A stretch of 62,364 bases of DNA from Oscillospiraceae bacterium (GCA_022800935.1 JAAWRH010000022.1:1-62364); one strand, 5' to 3'. Shown: positions 22,956 to 32,240, numbered from the stretch's first letter. The notes: generated by a model not told the origin, from the letters alone. Made by a program: numbers and translations.

Positions 22956-25208
22956 CTAATTAATATGATTCCTGTTCTTTTGCTCCCTCTCCGACTGGCG
23001 GTACTGTGCGGGCGTCATTGAGGTGTTCTGCCGGAACCGGCGGATAAAGCTGGAGGAATCAAAGTATCCCACCTTTACCGCAATCTCCTTGATGGGCAGG
23101 TCGCTGTCCCGCAGCAGTTCTTTGGCCTTGTCCATCCGCAGGGACTGGAGATAGGCGGAGGGGTGCATCCCTGTATGCTCTTTATAGAGGACGGAGACCC
23201 TTGCGGCGTTTATCCCCATGGCCTCGGCGGCGGAGCCGATGGTCAGGTTGGGGTCGGTGCAGTTCTCCTTCAGGTAGGCGGTGAACCGCTGAATATCGGC
23301 GGGCTCTCCGGCGGCGCTGTGATTCTCCTGTCCCCGCAGAATTTCGGTGCAGATTCCCCGCAGAATGCCGGCCATGTCCCGGACGCTGCGGCAGGAGGAC
23401 AGATTGAAGATATCATAGTATTGCAACGTGTCCGCTGGAGGAGTACCGAATGTGGAAAGCCGCCCCAGGAGGGCGTTTACAATGTCATTTACCAGCATAC
23501 GGAAGGCGAACAGGGATAGCTTCTTCTGGGTCATGGTCTCCATCAGCTCGTTAATCCAGCCGTCTAGGGCTCTGCCGTCATCTGCCGCCCCCGCCTGGAG
23601 GATGCTGTAGAATTTATCCAGAAACCGTTGGGAAAGGGGACCCACATTTTCCACCGCTGTGTTAATCTGGGAAAAATACAGGACAAATTCGTTATCCATC
23701 AAAAACCGGTTGCTGTAGGCGGTTTCCGCCTCCAGGTAGGCTGTGCCGGCCTCGAAAAAATCAAAATGGGGATTGCCCATGGCGACGACGGTATCCCGGT
23801 ATGTAAAGCGCAGCGCCCCGATGGTCTGCTCCGCCCAGCCCACAATTTCGTCGGGGGAGGCGCAGAATACCAGGAACAGAACCTTCTCCTGTGACATCAG
23901 CTCCGCATAGCAGATAACCGTTTCACTGCGGGAGGCAAGGGCCCCAAAGATTTCCGGCTTGTGGGCGGAATCCTCTGAGATGATGGCGGCGGCAAAGCAG
24001 GGCCGGTCGATATCCAGCTCCAGGCGGGCGGCGGCCTCTATGGCCTCCTCCCGTGTGGGGAAACGCCCCTTGACAAAGCTGTGGACAAATTCCGCCCGCC
24101 TTGCCAGCAGGCTGGAATCCAGCCGGGTGTGCAGATCCCGGTTTTGCCCGATCAGCGCCTCTATGCCGGTGCGGATAGAGGCAAAGCCGTCCCCGCCGCC
24201 GGATTCCGCCCCCACGCTCCTTTGCAGCTCCCGGATGGGGCTGAGGATGTGGCGGCGGGTAAAATAGATGATAATCAGACTGGCGGGGATGCTTAAAATC
24301 AGCAGAAACAGCCCGAAGTTCAGCTTGGAGCGCATAGCCTGCTGGCGTACCGTCCGCTGGGGAATCAGCGACGCGTATCGGATATCCAGCAGATTTCCCG
24401 GCTGCATAAACAACAGATAGTTTTCACCCTCCACCGTCAGCTCCCGGACAAAGGCCTCCTGTTGTGTGTATACCTCTTCCAGGATAAGCTCGTCCGGCAC
24501 AACCTGCCGGGAAGACTCCAGAATCTGATGGTCTTGGATGATGTACATTGCCCGCTCCTCCGGAATCTCGTCGGCAAACATCTGCTGATAGGTGCTATCC
24601 TGCACCAAAAACAGGATGTTCCCGATGCTATACTTGCCCTTTAAGCGCAGGGGCATAATAACGCTGAGCATCTTCACCGGTACCTCCCCCACTGGCATAT
24701 TGCGGATGTTCTGCGCTGGGAGGAGGACAGGACTGCTGTGGGTTTCGCAGAGAAGCGTTTTTAGCTCCTGGGAGGAAATATTTTCGTATTGTATAAACCG
24801 ATCGGAAAACAACTCCATGGACACCGATGTGGCGGAGGAATAAAGAAAATTGTCCTCATGGAAGGTAATATAAAACTGGTCGCAGAAGTTGTTGGCCACC
24901 TGAAAGGCGGAGAGTTGTTGCTTGATATAGTAGGCTTCCATAGGGTTTTCCATAAATTTAAAGACGGAAATCTGTGGGGAAAGGCTGAGCTGGTCGCAGA
25001 TGCTTAGCAGGGTGCTGAGCTGTTTTTCATGCTCCACCCGCAAAAGCCCCAGACGGTTGGTGTTGTGCTCCAGAACATTTTCCTGAATCGCCTTGTCAAA
25101 AACCTCGCTTACATACAGGACGATTCCGGCAAATACCGCCACTAAAACGGCAAAATAAGGAACCAGGTACCGAAGTGATACCGACCGTGAAAGGAGCTTT
25201 TTCAGCAC
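22956..25208 (-). CDS. Membrane-bound AraC-family sensor-regulator (YesN/YtdP-like)
   Basis: This 750-residue protein has TM1 at about 14-33, an extracytoplasmic domain of about 265 residues, TM2 near 300-322, a cytoplasmic linker and a C-terminal AraC domain. The two HTH units are LTIGSAAEAMGINAARVSVL and IKEIAVKVGYFDSSSFIRRF. One-piece membrane AraC regulators like this sense sugars or binding-protein complexes and control neighbouring carbohydrate genes. The GTG start at 25208 is preceded by GGGGGG. It sits directly downstream of an Lpl-type uptake operon, separated by a terminator, so it is the likely local activator. Confidence 0.86.
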   Translation of the reverse strand: MLKKLLSRSVSLRYLVPYFAVLVAVFAGIVLYVSEVFDKAIQENVLEHNTNRLGLLRVEHEKQLSTLLSICDQLSLSPQISVFKFMENPMEAYYIKQQLSAFQVANNFCDQFYITFHEDNFLYSSATSVSMELFSDRFIQYENISSQELKTLLCETHSSPVLLPAQNIRNMPVGEVPVKMLSVIMPLRLKGKYSIGNILFLVQDSTYQQMFADEIPEERAMYIIQDHQILESSRQVVPDELILEEVYTQQEAFVRELTVEGENYLLFMQPGNLLDIRYASLIPQRTVRQQAMRSKLNFGLFLLILSIPASLIIIYFTRRHILSPIRELQRSVGAESGGGDGFASIRTGIEALIGQNRDLHTRLDSSLLARRAEFVHSFVKGRFPTREEAIEAAARLELDIDRPCFAAAIISEDSAHKPEIFGALASRSETVICYAELMSQEKVLFLVFCASPDEIVGWAEQTIGALRFTYRDTVVAMGNPHFDFFEAGTAYLEAETAYSNRFLMDNEFVLYFSQINTAVENVGPLSQRFLDKFYSILQAGAADDGRALDGWINELMETMTQKKLSLFAFRMLVNDIVNALLGRLSTFGTPPADTLQYYDIFNLSSCRSVRDMAGILRGICTEILRGQENHSAAGEPADIQRFTAYLKENCTDPNLTIGSAAEAMGINAARVSVLYKEHTGMHPSAYLQSLRMDKAKELLRDSDLPIKEIAVKVGYFDSSSFIRRFRQNTSMTPAQYRQSEREQKNRNHIN

Positions 25209-25247
25209 AGGTCATTTTCCCCCCTAAAAGTTTCTGTGGGTATAAAA

Positions 25248-25283
25248 TGTCCCCCGCGGCACAGGCAGTGCTGCGGGGGACAT
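25248..25283 (-). terminator. Terminator of the lpl-type uptake operon
   Basis: ATGTCCCCCGCGGCAC pairs with GTGCTGCGGGGGACAT; on the minus strand ATTTTAT follows. Confidence 0.85.
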
Positions 25284-25355
25284 CGTATTGTAACAATTAC
25301 ACGATTTTCAGAAGATCAGCCGCTGCTGTATCTCCTATTTTACCATAAGTATCTG

Positions 25356-27002
25356 CTATTTGGCAAGATAATTGTCATAGGCCTTCTGATACAGCTCAAT
25401 GTAGCGGTCCACACCCACCGCTTTGGCGGTATCCTGGAAGGTCTTCCAGTTTGCGTCGGTGACGCCGCCGGTGATGAAGCTGGCGATAGATTCCTTCATG
25501 AACTTTTCGATTTCGGTATACAGGCGGGAAACCTCAATAGCGTCCTCGCTGTTCATCTTGGACAGCTTGTTCAGGTAATCGAAGGAGTATTTCTCCAGAA
25601 CGCCCGCTTCCTCATACTGCTTGCTGCTCTCATACCGCTCTACACGGTGAGGGGGCATCTCGTAGATATCAAAGTAGTAGTCGCCAGGTGCGAAGAACTG
25701 GGCATGGTAAACGGGAACGTAGTTGTACAGACCGTTGTTCTCCGGGATAGAGATGATCTCGTATTTGCCTGCGTCATTTACCTTGATGGTGGGTTCGATG
25801 GGGCCGCCTTCATGGAGCGGGCCGTTGTAGGAAACCATCATGGTCTCGGTTTCCAGCTGGGCGTCGATCCACTGGAGGGTTCGTTCCACATTCTTGTTGG
25901 AAACGGTGAGGGCTGCGCCGAAGTCCGGAACCTCCAGAATGCGGGGAACGGAAACGCCGTACTGGCTGGCGGGGGGCAGGATGGAGACAAACTGCTCCGC
26001 GATTTCAGGCTGCAAAGCGGTGTTGATCAGCCGCAGATAGGTGGTGTAGCCCACCTGGTTGGCGTTCATCTTGGTGCCCCACACGTTGGAATCCTGGGTG
26101 ATGGCCTCAGGGTCCAGCAGGCCCTCGCTGTAACACAGGTTCAGCCATTCGCAGGCAGGACGGAAGCCTTCCATATCTCCGGGGAATACAACCTTGCCGT
26201 CATCATTGATGCAGGCATAGACAAACCTCTGAAGCGGAACACCGAAGTTGGCAAAGTGGGTGTACACGCCCTGGGTCTGGTGGATCAGGTCGGCGGCGGA
26301 GAAGGGAATCTCATCTGCCTGGCCGTTGCCGTTGGGGTCCTGGGTCTTAAAGGCCCGGAGAACCTCGGTCAGGGAGTCGATATCCTTGGGAATATCCAGT
26401 CCCAGCTTATCCAGCCATGTCTTGTTGATATAGTGGCTTCCGTCGTGGTTGACATTCTGGGCAGTCAGGTTGCCGATGTAGTAGCTCTTGCCGTCGGATG
26501 CCGGGATGGAATCGTTGGCGTTGTTCATAAACAGGCGGCTGTAGTAATTGGGCATATTGGCTTCCAGATAATCGTCCAGGGGGATGAGGATTCCCTGGGA
26601 AACGCCGTACTCCTCAATATCCACAGTGCCGCGGAGAATCACGTCGGGCCAGTCGCCGGAGGCGAACATCAGGTTCAGGCGGGTGGTCCAGTCGCCGTCC
26701 TTAACCCCTTCCCATTCCACATGGACGTTGGTCTTCTTTTCCAGCTCCTGATAGAACCACAGATTGTCCAGGTCCACCTGCTGGTTTTCCAGCAGATACT
26801 GGAAGGCCTTAATGGTAATGGGATCGCTGGAGGCAGCCTGGGATGCTGTGGAGGATTCTCCGCCAGCGGATGAGGCGGGCGCTGCACTGGAGGACCCAGA
26901 TGGTGCCGGCGCTGCGCTGCTGGAGGACGTTGTGCTTCCATTACACGCGGTAGCGGTGAGCAGCATACTTGCCGCCAGAACAGCGGTCAATGCTTTTTTC
27001 AT
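25356..27002 (-). CDS. Extracellular sugar-binding lipoprotein, LplA-like
   Basis: The 548-residue protein has a lipoprotein signal with lipobox TATAC and Cys near residue 20. A Ser/Ala-rich linker of about 40 residues follows, then a large family-1 binding domain beginning ITIKAFQYLLENQQ. The length is typical of the LplA/YtcQ group that binds oligosaccharides such as aldouronates. The motif WPDVILRG and the C-terminal EIEKFMKESIASFITG stretch match the group. AAAGGAGA precedes the ATG. It is third in the operon after two permease genes. Confidence 0.88.
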   Translation of the reverse strand: MKKALTAVLAASMLLTATACNGSTTSSSSAAPAPSGSSSAAPASSAGGESSTASQAASSDPITIKAFQYLLENQQVDLDNLWFYQELEKKTNVHVEWEGVKDGDWTTRLNLMFASGDWPDVILRGTVDIEEYGVSQGILIPLDDYLEANMPNYYSRLFMNNANDSIPASDGKSYYIGNLTAQNVNHDGSHYINKTWLDKLGLDIPKDIDSLTEVLRAFKTQDPNGNGQADEIPFSAADLIHQTQGVYTHFANFGVPLQRFVYACINDDGKVVFPGDMEGFRPACEWLNLCYSEGLLDPEAITQDSNVWGTKMNANQVGYTTYLRLINTALQPEIAEQFVSILPPASQYGVSVPRILEVPDFGAALTVSNKNVERTLQWIDAQLETETMMVSYNGPLHEGGPIEPTIKVNDAGKYEIISIPENNGLYNYVPVYHAQFFAPGDYYFDIYEMPPHRVERYESSKQYEEAGVLEKYSFDYLNKLSKMNSEDAIEVSRLYTEIEKFMKESIASFITGGVTDANWKTFQDTAKAVGVDRYIELYQKAYDNYLAK

Positions 27003-27050
27003 ACTCTAAATCTCCTTTTCTTTCAGATAAAATGGGTTTCTTTATCTTAA

Positions 27051-27077
27051 CCGCCTGCCGGGGTATCCCGGCGGCGG
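27051..27077 (-). other. Intercistronic hairpin before the binding-protein gene
   Basis: CCGCC-t-GCCGGG pairs with TCCCGGC-GGCGG, with no T-run, between the second permease and the lipoprotein gene. Such stems commonly protect the downstream message and raise binding-protein levels over permease levels. Confidence 0.55.
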
Positions 27078-27095
27078 AAAAGAAAGCGGAAAGAA

Positions 27096-28016
27096 TTATC
27101 CCTTCAGGGAGCCAATCATCACGCCCTTGACAAAGTACTTCTGCATAAACACATACAGCAGCACCGCGGGGCCGGTGGAAACGACAATGCAGCAGTACTT
27201 GGCAACCTCTGCCTTGCGGATGGCCTCGGTCATGCCCTGGATGTTGTCCGCATAGGCGGAGAAGAAGCTGTCGGAGGAGGTGCTGGTGGTCAGGGTGGCG
27301 AGTATCTCCCGGAGGACGGTCTGCAAGGGGAGCTTGGCGCGATCCCGGATGTAGACCAAGGCGGTAAAGTAATCGTTCCAGCGGCTGACGCCGTAGTAGA
27401 CGCACAGCACCGCGACAATCATGCCGGAGAGGGGAAGCACCACCTTGACAAAGTATGTGATGTGGTCCGCCCCGTCAATCATGGCGGCCTCGTACAGGTC
27501 GTCGGGGATGTTGGTGGAAATATAGGTCCGGGCCACCATCAGGTTCCACACCGAGACGCAGTTGATGATGATCATCAGCAGGACGGTATCGTAAAGGCCC
27601 AGGGAACGGTTCATCAAAAACTGGGGAATCAGACCCCCGGTGAAGAACATGGTGAAGACAAAATACATATTGACAAAGGCCTTGCCGGAGAATTTGCGGG
27701 TCAGGGAATAGGCGGCCATCAAAGTGACCACCACGCTCAATGCGGTGCCCGCCAGGGTGTAGAAGATAGAGTTGAGGTAGGACCGCAGCAGCTCCTGGTG
27801 CTCAAACACGGCTTCATAGCCCATCATGGAGAAATCCTTGGGCCAGAGCAGTACCTCCCCCGCAATGACCGCGTCCGGGTCGGAAACCGAGGCGATGATA
27901 ATCAGCCACAGGGGATAGATGATGATAATCAGGAAGATGATCCAGAAGATCATGTTGCAGATGTCAAATACCTTATCGCCCATGGACTTCTGCACTTTCC
28001 TTTTTGTGGTTGGCAT
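27096..28016 (-). CDS. Carbohydrate ABC permease, LplC/YtcP-like
   Basis: This 306-residue protein has six membrane helices. The EAA-type loop DLYEAAMIDGADHITYFVKV near residue 190 is the docking site for the ATPase, and the end FVKGVMIGSLKG is typical of the LplC/YtcP group. It forms a heterodimer with the permease encoded 21 bases upstream. AAAGGAGG precedes the ATG. No ATPase gene is in the locus; relatives use a shared MsmX-type ATPase encoded elsewhere. Confidence 0.92.
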   Translation of the reverse strand: MPTTKRKVQKSMGDKVFDICNMIFWIIFLIIIIYPLWLIIIASVSDPDAVIAGEVLLWPKDFSMMGYEAVFEHQELLRSYLNSIFYTLAGTALSVVVTLMAAYSLTRKFSGKAFVNMYFVFTMFFTGGLIPQFLMNRSLGLYDTVLLMIIINCVSVWNLMVARTYISTNIPDDLYEAAMIDGADHITYFVKVVLPLSGMIVAVLCVYYGVSRWNDYFTALVYIRDRAKLPLQTVLREILATLTTSTSSDSFFSAYADNIQGMTEAIRKAEVAKYCCIVVSTGPAVLLYVFMQKYFVKGVMIGSLKG

Positions 28017-28037
28017 GGCGTTATTCCTCCTTTCCCC

Positions 28038-28985
28038 TTAGAACAGGCTGGTGTTGCTGAGCTTCCGGGAAATCCAGTTGACCAGCATAATGGTGGCGAA
28101 GTTGATGACATTGATGGAAAGCCCTATGGCGGTGGTGTAGGAGAACTGCGCCTTGCCAAGGCCCATGGTGTACACATAGACGCCGATGATATCGGAGGTG
28201 GCCATGTTGCCGGAGGTCTGCATCAGCAGGGCCTTGTCGGTGTTGGAGGCCAGCAGGCTGCCGCAGTTGAGGATCAGCATCATCACCGCGATGGGCAGCA
28301 GGTGGGGTATCTCGATATGCAGAATTTTTTGCAGCTTGGAGGCACCGTCGATGGTGGCGGCCTCGTACAGGCCGGGGTCGATGCCGGTGAGGGTGGCTAT
28401 GTAAAGGATGGTGTTCCACCCGGCGTGCTGCCAGATATCGGTGGCGATAAAGAGGGTGCGGAACCATCCGGGCTCCACCATAAAGTAGATGGACTCGCCC
28501 CCCAGGGCGGTGATCAGGTGGTTGACCATGCCGTTGGTAGGGGAAAGGAACAGGTACAGCATACCGGCCATAACCACAGTGGAGATAAAATGGGGGACAT
28601 AGATAATGGTTTGAGTGAACTTCTTAAAGCGCTCCCGCTCAAACTGGTTCAGCAGAATGGCAAGCAGGATGGGGACGGGAAAGCTCCACAGGAGATTGTA
28701 CAGATTCAGCAGAAAGGTGTTGGCAAGCAGCCGCTTAAAATAATATGCGCTGAAAAAGTCGGTAAAATTCTTCAGGCCGACCCATGGACTGCCCGTAATA
28801 CCCAGGACCGCCTTGTAATCCTTAAAGGCAATCTGGATGCCGTACAGGGGCAGATAACAAAAGATAAACACCATAACCATTGCCGGGAGAAGGAGAAGGT
28901 AAATCTGCCAGTCGTTTTTAAATGCACGGCCGAACCGCTGGACCCAGGTGCCGCGCTTGGCCGCTGTCACTGTCTTGGTTTGCAT
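28038..28985 (-). CDS. Carbohydrate ABC permease, LplB-like
   Basis: This 315-residue protein has six membrane helices and the EAA loop GLYEAATIDGASKLQKILHI near residue 210. The early segment YGIQIAFKDYK and the final NWISRKLSNTSLF are hallmarks of LplB. ATG 28985 is preferred because GGAGG lies eight bases before it; another ATG 15 bases upstream overlaps that site. It is first in the operon, divergent from the GH10 gene across about 300 bases. Confidence 0.92.
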   Translation of the reverse strand: MQTKTVTAAKRGTWVQRFGRAFKNDWQIYLLLLPAMVMVFIFCYLPLYGIQIAFKDYKAVLGITGSPWVGLKNFTDFFSAYYFKRLLANTFLLNLYNLLWSFPVPILLAILLNQFERERFKKFTQTIIYVPHFISTVVMAGMLYLFLSPTNGMVNHLITALGGESIYFMVEPGWFRTLFIATDIWQHAGWNTILYIATLTGIDPGLYEAATIDGASKLQKILHIEIPHLLPIAVMMLILNCGSLLASNTDKALLMQTSGNMATSDIIGVYVYTMGLGKAQFSYTTAIGLSINVINFATIMLVNWISRKLSNTSLF

Positions 28986-29078
28986 CCGCTTTTCCTCCAT
29001 TGCTCTTTACTTATTTTTAAGATTCCATGAAGCTGAATTTAACGTCCAATAAACTTCACGGCAAATTATCTATAAATC

Positions 29079-29248
29079 CATCTTACAGATGAATGACTTG
29101 TGTGTAAATAGCCTAAATTTTTGCACATCCGAAAAAACGGCGTATTAATGGGCAAAAAAACTGCTGATGGGGAAGAACTGCGGTGTATGGTATACTGTGA
29201 GAAGAACACCCCGACACCAGAAATACACTGCCTTCCCCGGTCGGGGTT
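29079..29248. promoter_or_regulatory. Divergent control region between lplB and GH10 genes
   Basis: The region holds the small palindrome CATCT-TAC-AGATG (29079-29091). A TATACT -10-like element facing the xylanase gene lies at 29191-29196, without a clear -35, as expected for an activator-dependent promoter. A leader stem ACCCCGAC/GGTCGGGGTT lies at 29208-29248. No binding site can be assigned with certainty to the AraC-type regulator. Confidence 0.4.
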
Positions 29249-29284
29249 ATTCAGGGGCGGCACAGTACTAAGGAGAGGAAAAGA

Positions 29285-30763
29285 ATGCAGACAATTCACA
29301 TCCGGCTGGATGACGCCGGCGGAAACCCCTGGTCCAAGCCGGTGCTGGAGTCCGTTTATGCCAGCGGTATGGACTTTGAACCCGACGAGCGCCGCCAGAG
29401 AATTCTGCCCGACGGAACGGTGGAGCTTGCCGTCACAAAATCCCCCTATATGGTACACGCCAAACTGAATCTGCCCCTCTATGGGAACATCTGGGTGACA
29501 GCCGACAATGAAGGACAGGGCTACACCGGCGGCTTTGTGGACTTTATCACCGAGGCCGCCAACACCTATCTGTACCACGCCGCCCGCTTGGGAGAGGGGA
29601 CGGAGCTTCCCCCAGATGTTCGGGGACACATTGACGCTGCCAGGGAATTTCTGCATCTGGCCAACCGGGGAAACAGCACACCGGAAAACCGCTTGTACGC
29701 CCTGTCCCACGCCATTTACGGGGCGGAGGGGGCGCTATTTGCCGCCTCACAGAAAAAGGCCTTTGCCAACCCCAGGGACGACCTTCTGCTGGGGTGCAAT
29801 TTCAGCCGGTTTACCTCGCCGGGGGCGCGGTACGCCAAGCTGTTCAAGGAGGCCTTTGATTTCGCCACCCTTCCCTTTTATCCCAACCGCACCGTTCCCC
29901 AGGAGGGACAATATCAGTACGAATATATCGACCAGGCCCTGGGCTTTCTGGAGCAGAACCGCATCAAGGCCAAGGGCCATCCCCTGTGGTTCGGCCACGC
30001 AGAAGTCAACCCCCAGTGGCTGAAGGATAAAAAGTCCTTTGAGCAGCTCCAGGCCTGCGCCAGAGAGATTGCGGGGCATCATGTGGAGCGGTATAAAGGC
30101 AGAATTCAGGTCTGGGACGCCATGAATGAGGCCCACGACTGGGCCAACTGCTTCGGACTGAGCCAGCCCCAGCTCATCCAGCTGACCCGCACCTGCTGCG
30201 AAGCCCTGCGGGAGGCCAACCCGGAGGCCCAATCCATTGTCAACATATGCCTGCCCTTTGGGGAATATGTGGCGGGACGGTATACCTGTTACGGCTCTCT
30301 GCCGGAGCATCTGCGGTCCCCGCTGCGGTATTTCCGGGACCTGCTGGAGGCGGGGGTGGACTTTGACGTTGTGGGGATACAGCTCTACTTTCCGGCCAGG
30401 GATATGGTGATGGTCAGTCGGATGCTGGACACGTTCGCCGCCCTGGGCAAGCCCATCCACATCACCGAGATGGGGGTAAACGGGGGAACCAGGGGGATTT
30501 CCTCCAACACCGGGAGGAACTGGCCCCAGCTCTCTCATTCCGAGGGAACCTGGCATGGGGGCTGGAACGAGCGGACCCAGGCCGACTGGATGGAACAGTT
30601 CTACACCCTGGCGGCGGCCCGCCCGGAGATCAAGGCGCTGACCTGGTGGGATTTCATTGAGCCCTCCTTCTCCGGAAATGGGGCCTTCCTCTACGAGGAC
30701 GAGAATCCCAGGGAAATCTATTTCCGGCTGCTGGCGCTAAAGGAGCAAATCCTCAAAAAATAA
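29285..30763 (+). CDS. Glycoside hydrolase family 10 xylanase, cytoplasmic
   Basis: The 492-residue protein carries GH10 in its C-terminal two thirds. The acid/base Glu282 is in WDAMNEAHDW and the nucleophile Glu395 in HITEMG. The early strand GCNFSRFT, HPLWFG (subsite region) and the final LTWWDF also fit GH10. The first about 160 residues form a separate domain I do not recognise. There is no signal peptide, so it should act in the cytoplasm on imported short xylo-oligosaccharides or aldouronates. The divergent Lpl importer and the AraC regulator fit this role, as in aldouronate-utilisation loci of Paenibacillus. AGGAGAGG precedes the ATG. Confidence 0.88.
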   Translation: MQTIHIRLDDAGGNPWSKPVLESVYASGMDFEPDERRQRILPDGTVELAVTKSPYMVHAKLNLPLYGNIWVTADNEGQGYTGGFVDFITEAANTYLYHAARLGEGTELPPDVRGHIDAAREFLHLANRGNSTPENRLYALSHAIYGAEGALFAASQKKAFANPRDDLLLGCNFSRFTSPGARYAKLFKEAFDFATLPFYPNRTVPQEGQYQYEYIDQALGFLEQNRIKAKGHPLWFGHAEVNPQWLKDKKSFEQLQACAREIAGHHVERYKGRIQVWDAMNEAHDWANCFGLSQPQLIQLTRTCCEALREANPEAQSIVNICLPFGEYVAGRYTCYGSLPEHLRSPLRYFRDLLEAGVDFDVVGIQLYFPARDMVMVSRMLDTFAALGKPIHITEMGVNGGTRGISSNTGRNWPQLSHSEGTWHGGWNERTQADWMEQFYTLAAARPEIKALTWWDFIEPSFSGNGAFLYEDENPREIYFRLLALKEQILKK

Positions 30764-30811
30764 AAAATTCTCCGTCAATGCCCTGTCACGGCATTGACGG
30801 AGAAATTTTTT
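30763..30811 (+). terminator. Strong terminator of the GH10 gene
   Basis: AAATTCTCCGTCAATGCC pairs perfectly with GGCATTGACGGAGAAATTT, ending in a T run. It starts at the stop codon. Confidence 0.95.
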
Positions 30812-30844
30812 ATCAGTAAGTCTTTCCATATCCCGTTTCCTCCA
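30812..30844. repeat. 33-bp direct repeat, left copy
   Basis: The left copy matches 32 of 33 bases of 33940-33972. Read on the minus strand, it is the end of the ECF sigma gene (…GGGATATGGAAAGACTTACTGA), including its stop. Here it is detached from any sigma gene and lies between the GH10 terminator and the hipBA promoter. Confidence 0.9.
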
Positions 30845-30881
30845 ACAGTTATCAAGGCGTATCAGAAATTGTTTAAAACAG

Positions 30882-30912
30882 TTGCTATTATTTCGGTTTA
30901 CCGATATAATAG
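30882..30912 (+). promoter_or_regulatory. hipBA promoter with 28-bp operator palindrome
   Basis: TTGCTA (30882-30887) and TATAAT (30905-30910) are 17 bases apart. Over this spacer lies CTATTATTTCGGT-TT-ACCGATATAATAG (30885-30912), a palindrome matching at 12 of 13 arm positions. Its position blocks RNA polymerase, as expected for autorepression by the HipB-type antitoxin. Confidence 0.75.
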
Positions 30913-30930
30913 GTATGAGGTGACAACCAC

Positions 30931-31350
30931 ATGATTATAGACGAATTGCTTCAGCGCAGAGGAATAACCAAATACCGGCTGGCGGTGGACGCCGGCGTTC
31001 CCCATGCAACACTGAACGATATTTGCAGCGGCAAGACGAGGCTGGAAAAGTGCAGCGCAGAAACTGTGTATAAGCTGGCAAAAGCATTGGGGGGTTCGGT
31101 GGAGCTGTTGGTGGAAAGCGGACTGCGCGCCGCACAGCGGGAACGCTCTTATGAATATGGACTGCCGGAATACCTCCAGCACGATCTGGACGCCTACAAA
31201 GAAGGCCTGGCACATGGCTCCGATCTGATGGATTGCCTATGGGGTGAACTCTACGGCAGCATCAACATAGCGGAGGTCAGCGATGATGCCATCACGCCGG
31301 AACACGCAGACTACCTGCGGCAGAAATATCTGTGGAGGACACAGCGATGA
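30931..31350 (+). CDS. HipB-like XRE antitoxin/repressor
   Basis: The 139-residue protein has an XRE-type HTH at about 3-60 (GITKYRLAVDAGVPHATLND then ICSGKTRLEKCSAETVYKLA). A 75-residue C-terminal part without recognised domain probably contacts the kinase. Its stop overlaps the kinase start by ATGA, so the two are made together. It should bind the palindrome in its own promoter and neutralise the HipA-like partner. The base composition looks less GC-rich than the neighbouring genes, consistent with acquisition. Confidence 0.82.
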   Translation: MIIDELLQRRGITKYRLAVDAGVPHATLNDICSGKTRLEKCSAETVYKLAKALGGSVELLVESGLRAAQRERSYEYGLPEYLQHDLDAYKEGLAHGSDLMDCLWGELYGSINIAEVSDDAITPEHADYLRQKYLWRTQR

Positions 31351-32240
31351 TAGACTTTACGAACTGCAGAAGACTGCCTTATAAGGCGTATAACGGTGCC
31401 AACGGGAAGAAGATCGCCATTGAATATGAGGGTGGACAGTATATGCTGAAGTTCCCACCCTCCGGTGATGCGAAGCCCACAGGGTTGTCTTATACCAACA
31501 GCTGCATCAGCGAGCATATCGCCAGCAGTATCTTCAATATGCTGGGGGTGAAGGCTCAGGAGACAATACTCGGCATCTTTAAGATTGACGGGAAAACCAA
31601 GATCGTATGCGCCTGTAAGGATTTCACGGCAGACGGCAAGCAGCTATTTGACTTCTGCTCCATTAAGAATACGATCTTGGATTCGGATTCCAATGGGAGC
31701 GGCACGGAGCTTGCGGATATTCTGGACACCATTGAAAAGCAGCAGTTCATTGCTTCGGATGTGCTGCTGAAGCATTTCTGGGATGTGTTTGTAATTGATG
31801 CTCTCTTGGGAAACTTTGACCGCCATAATGGGAACTGGGGGTTTTTGCACGATTCGAGTACCGGTGAGAGCAGTATTGCTCCTGTGTTTGACTGTGGAAG
31901 CTGCCTGCTGCCCCAGGCAGACAAAAAGGTCATAACTGCCGTACTGGAAAATGAGGATATGCTGAACGCAAGAGTGTATCAGTTTCCGACCTCTGCCATT
32001 AAGTTAAAGGGTAGGAAAATCAACTACTATGATTTCCTGACGGCGCAGCCTGATGCAGACTGTCAGAATGCGCTCAGAAGAATCTGTCCACGCGTGGATA
32101 TGGAGCGGATTAAAGCGTTCATTGAGGGAGTTCCGTATATCACAGACTTACAGAAGAAGTTTTATAAAGGGTATATCTCTGCACGGTATGAGTTGATTTT
32201 ACAGTCAGCCTTTGAACTGGTGGCTAAGCGTGATCAATAA
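31347..32240 (+). CDS. HipA/CtkA-like serine-threonine kinase toxin
   Basis: The 297-residue protein has the HipA kinase core: ATP-binding Lys35 in YMLKFPP, catalytic loop LLGNFDRHNGNWGF (Asp158, Asn163), and metal-binding Asp182 in PVFDCGSCL. It is about 140 residues shorter than E. coli HipA and lacks the N-terminal subdomain, so it resembles CtkA or split HipS/HipT-type kinases. HipA phosphorylates glutamyl-tRNA synthetase and causes dormancy; the target here is unknown. ATG 31347 follows GGAGG and overlaps the antitoxin stop. Confidence 0.85.
   Translation: MIDFTNCRRLPYKAYNGANGKKIAIEYEGGQYMLKFPPSGDAKPTGLSYTNSCISEHIASSIFNMLGVKAQETILGIFKIDGKTKIVCACKDFTADGKQLFDFCSIKNTILDSDSNGSGTELADILDTIEKQQFIASDVLLKHFWDVFVIDALLGNFDRHNGNWGFLHDSSTGESSIAPVFDCGSCLLPQADKKVITAVLENEDMLNARVYQFPTSAIKLKGRKINYYDFLTAQPDADCQNALRRICPRVDMERIKAFIEGVPYITDLQKKFYKGYISARYELILQSAFELVAKRDQ

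Noticed and set aside
25236-26873. 545-codon plus-strand open frame
   Set aside because: It is the antisense of the LplA-like lipoprotein gene, which has signal peptide, ribosome site and family motifs; the antisense product is low-complexity and matches no fold.
27462-29030. 522-codon plus-strand open frame
   Set aside because: It mirrors the two Lpl permease genes; His/Gly/Gln-rich composition is typical of antisense of GC-rich membrane genes.
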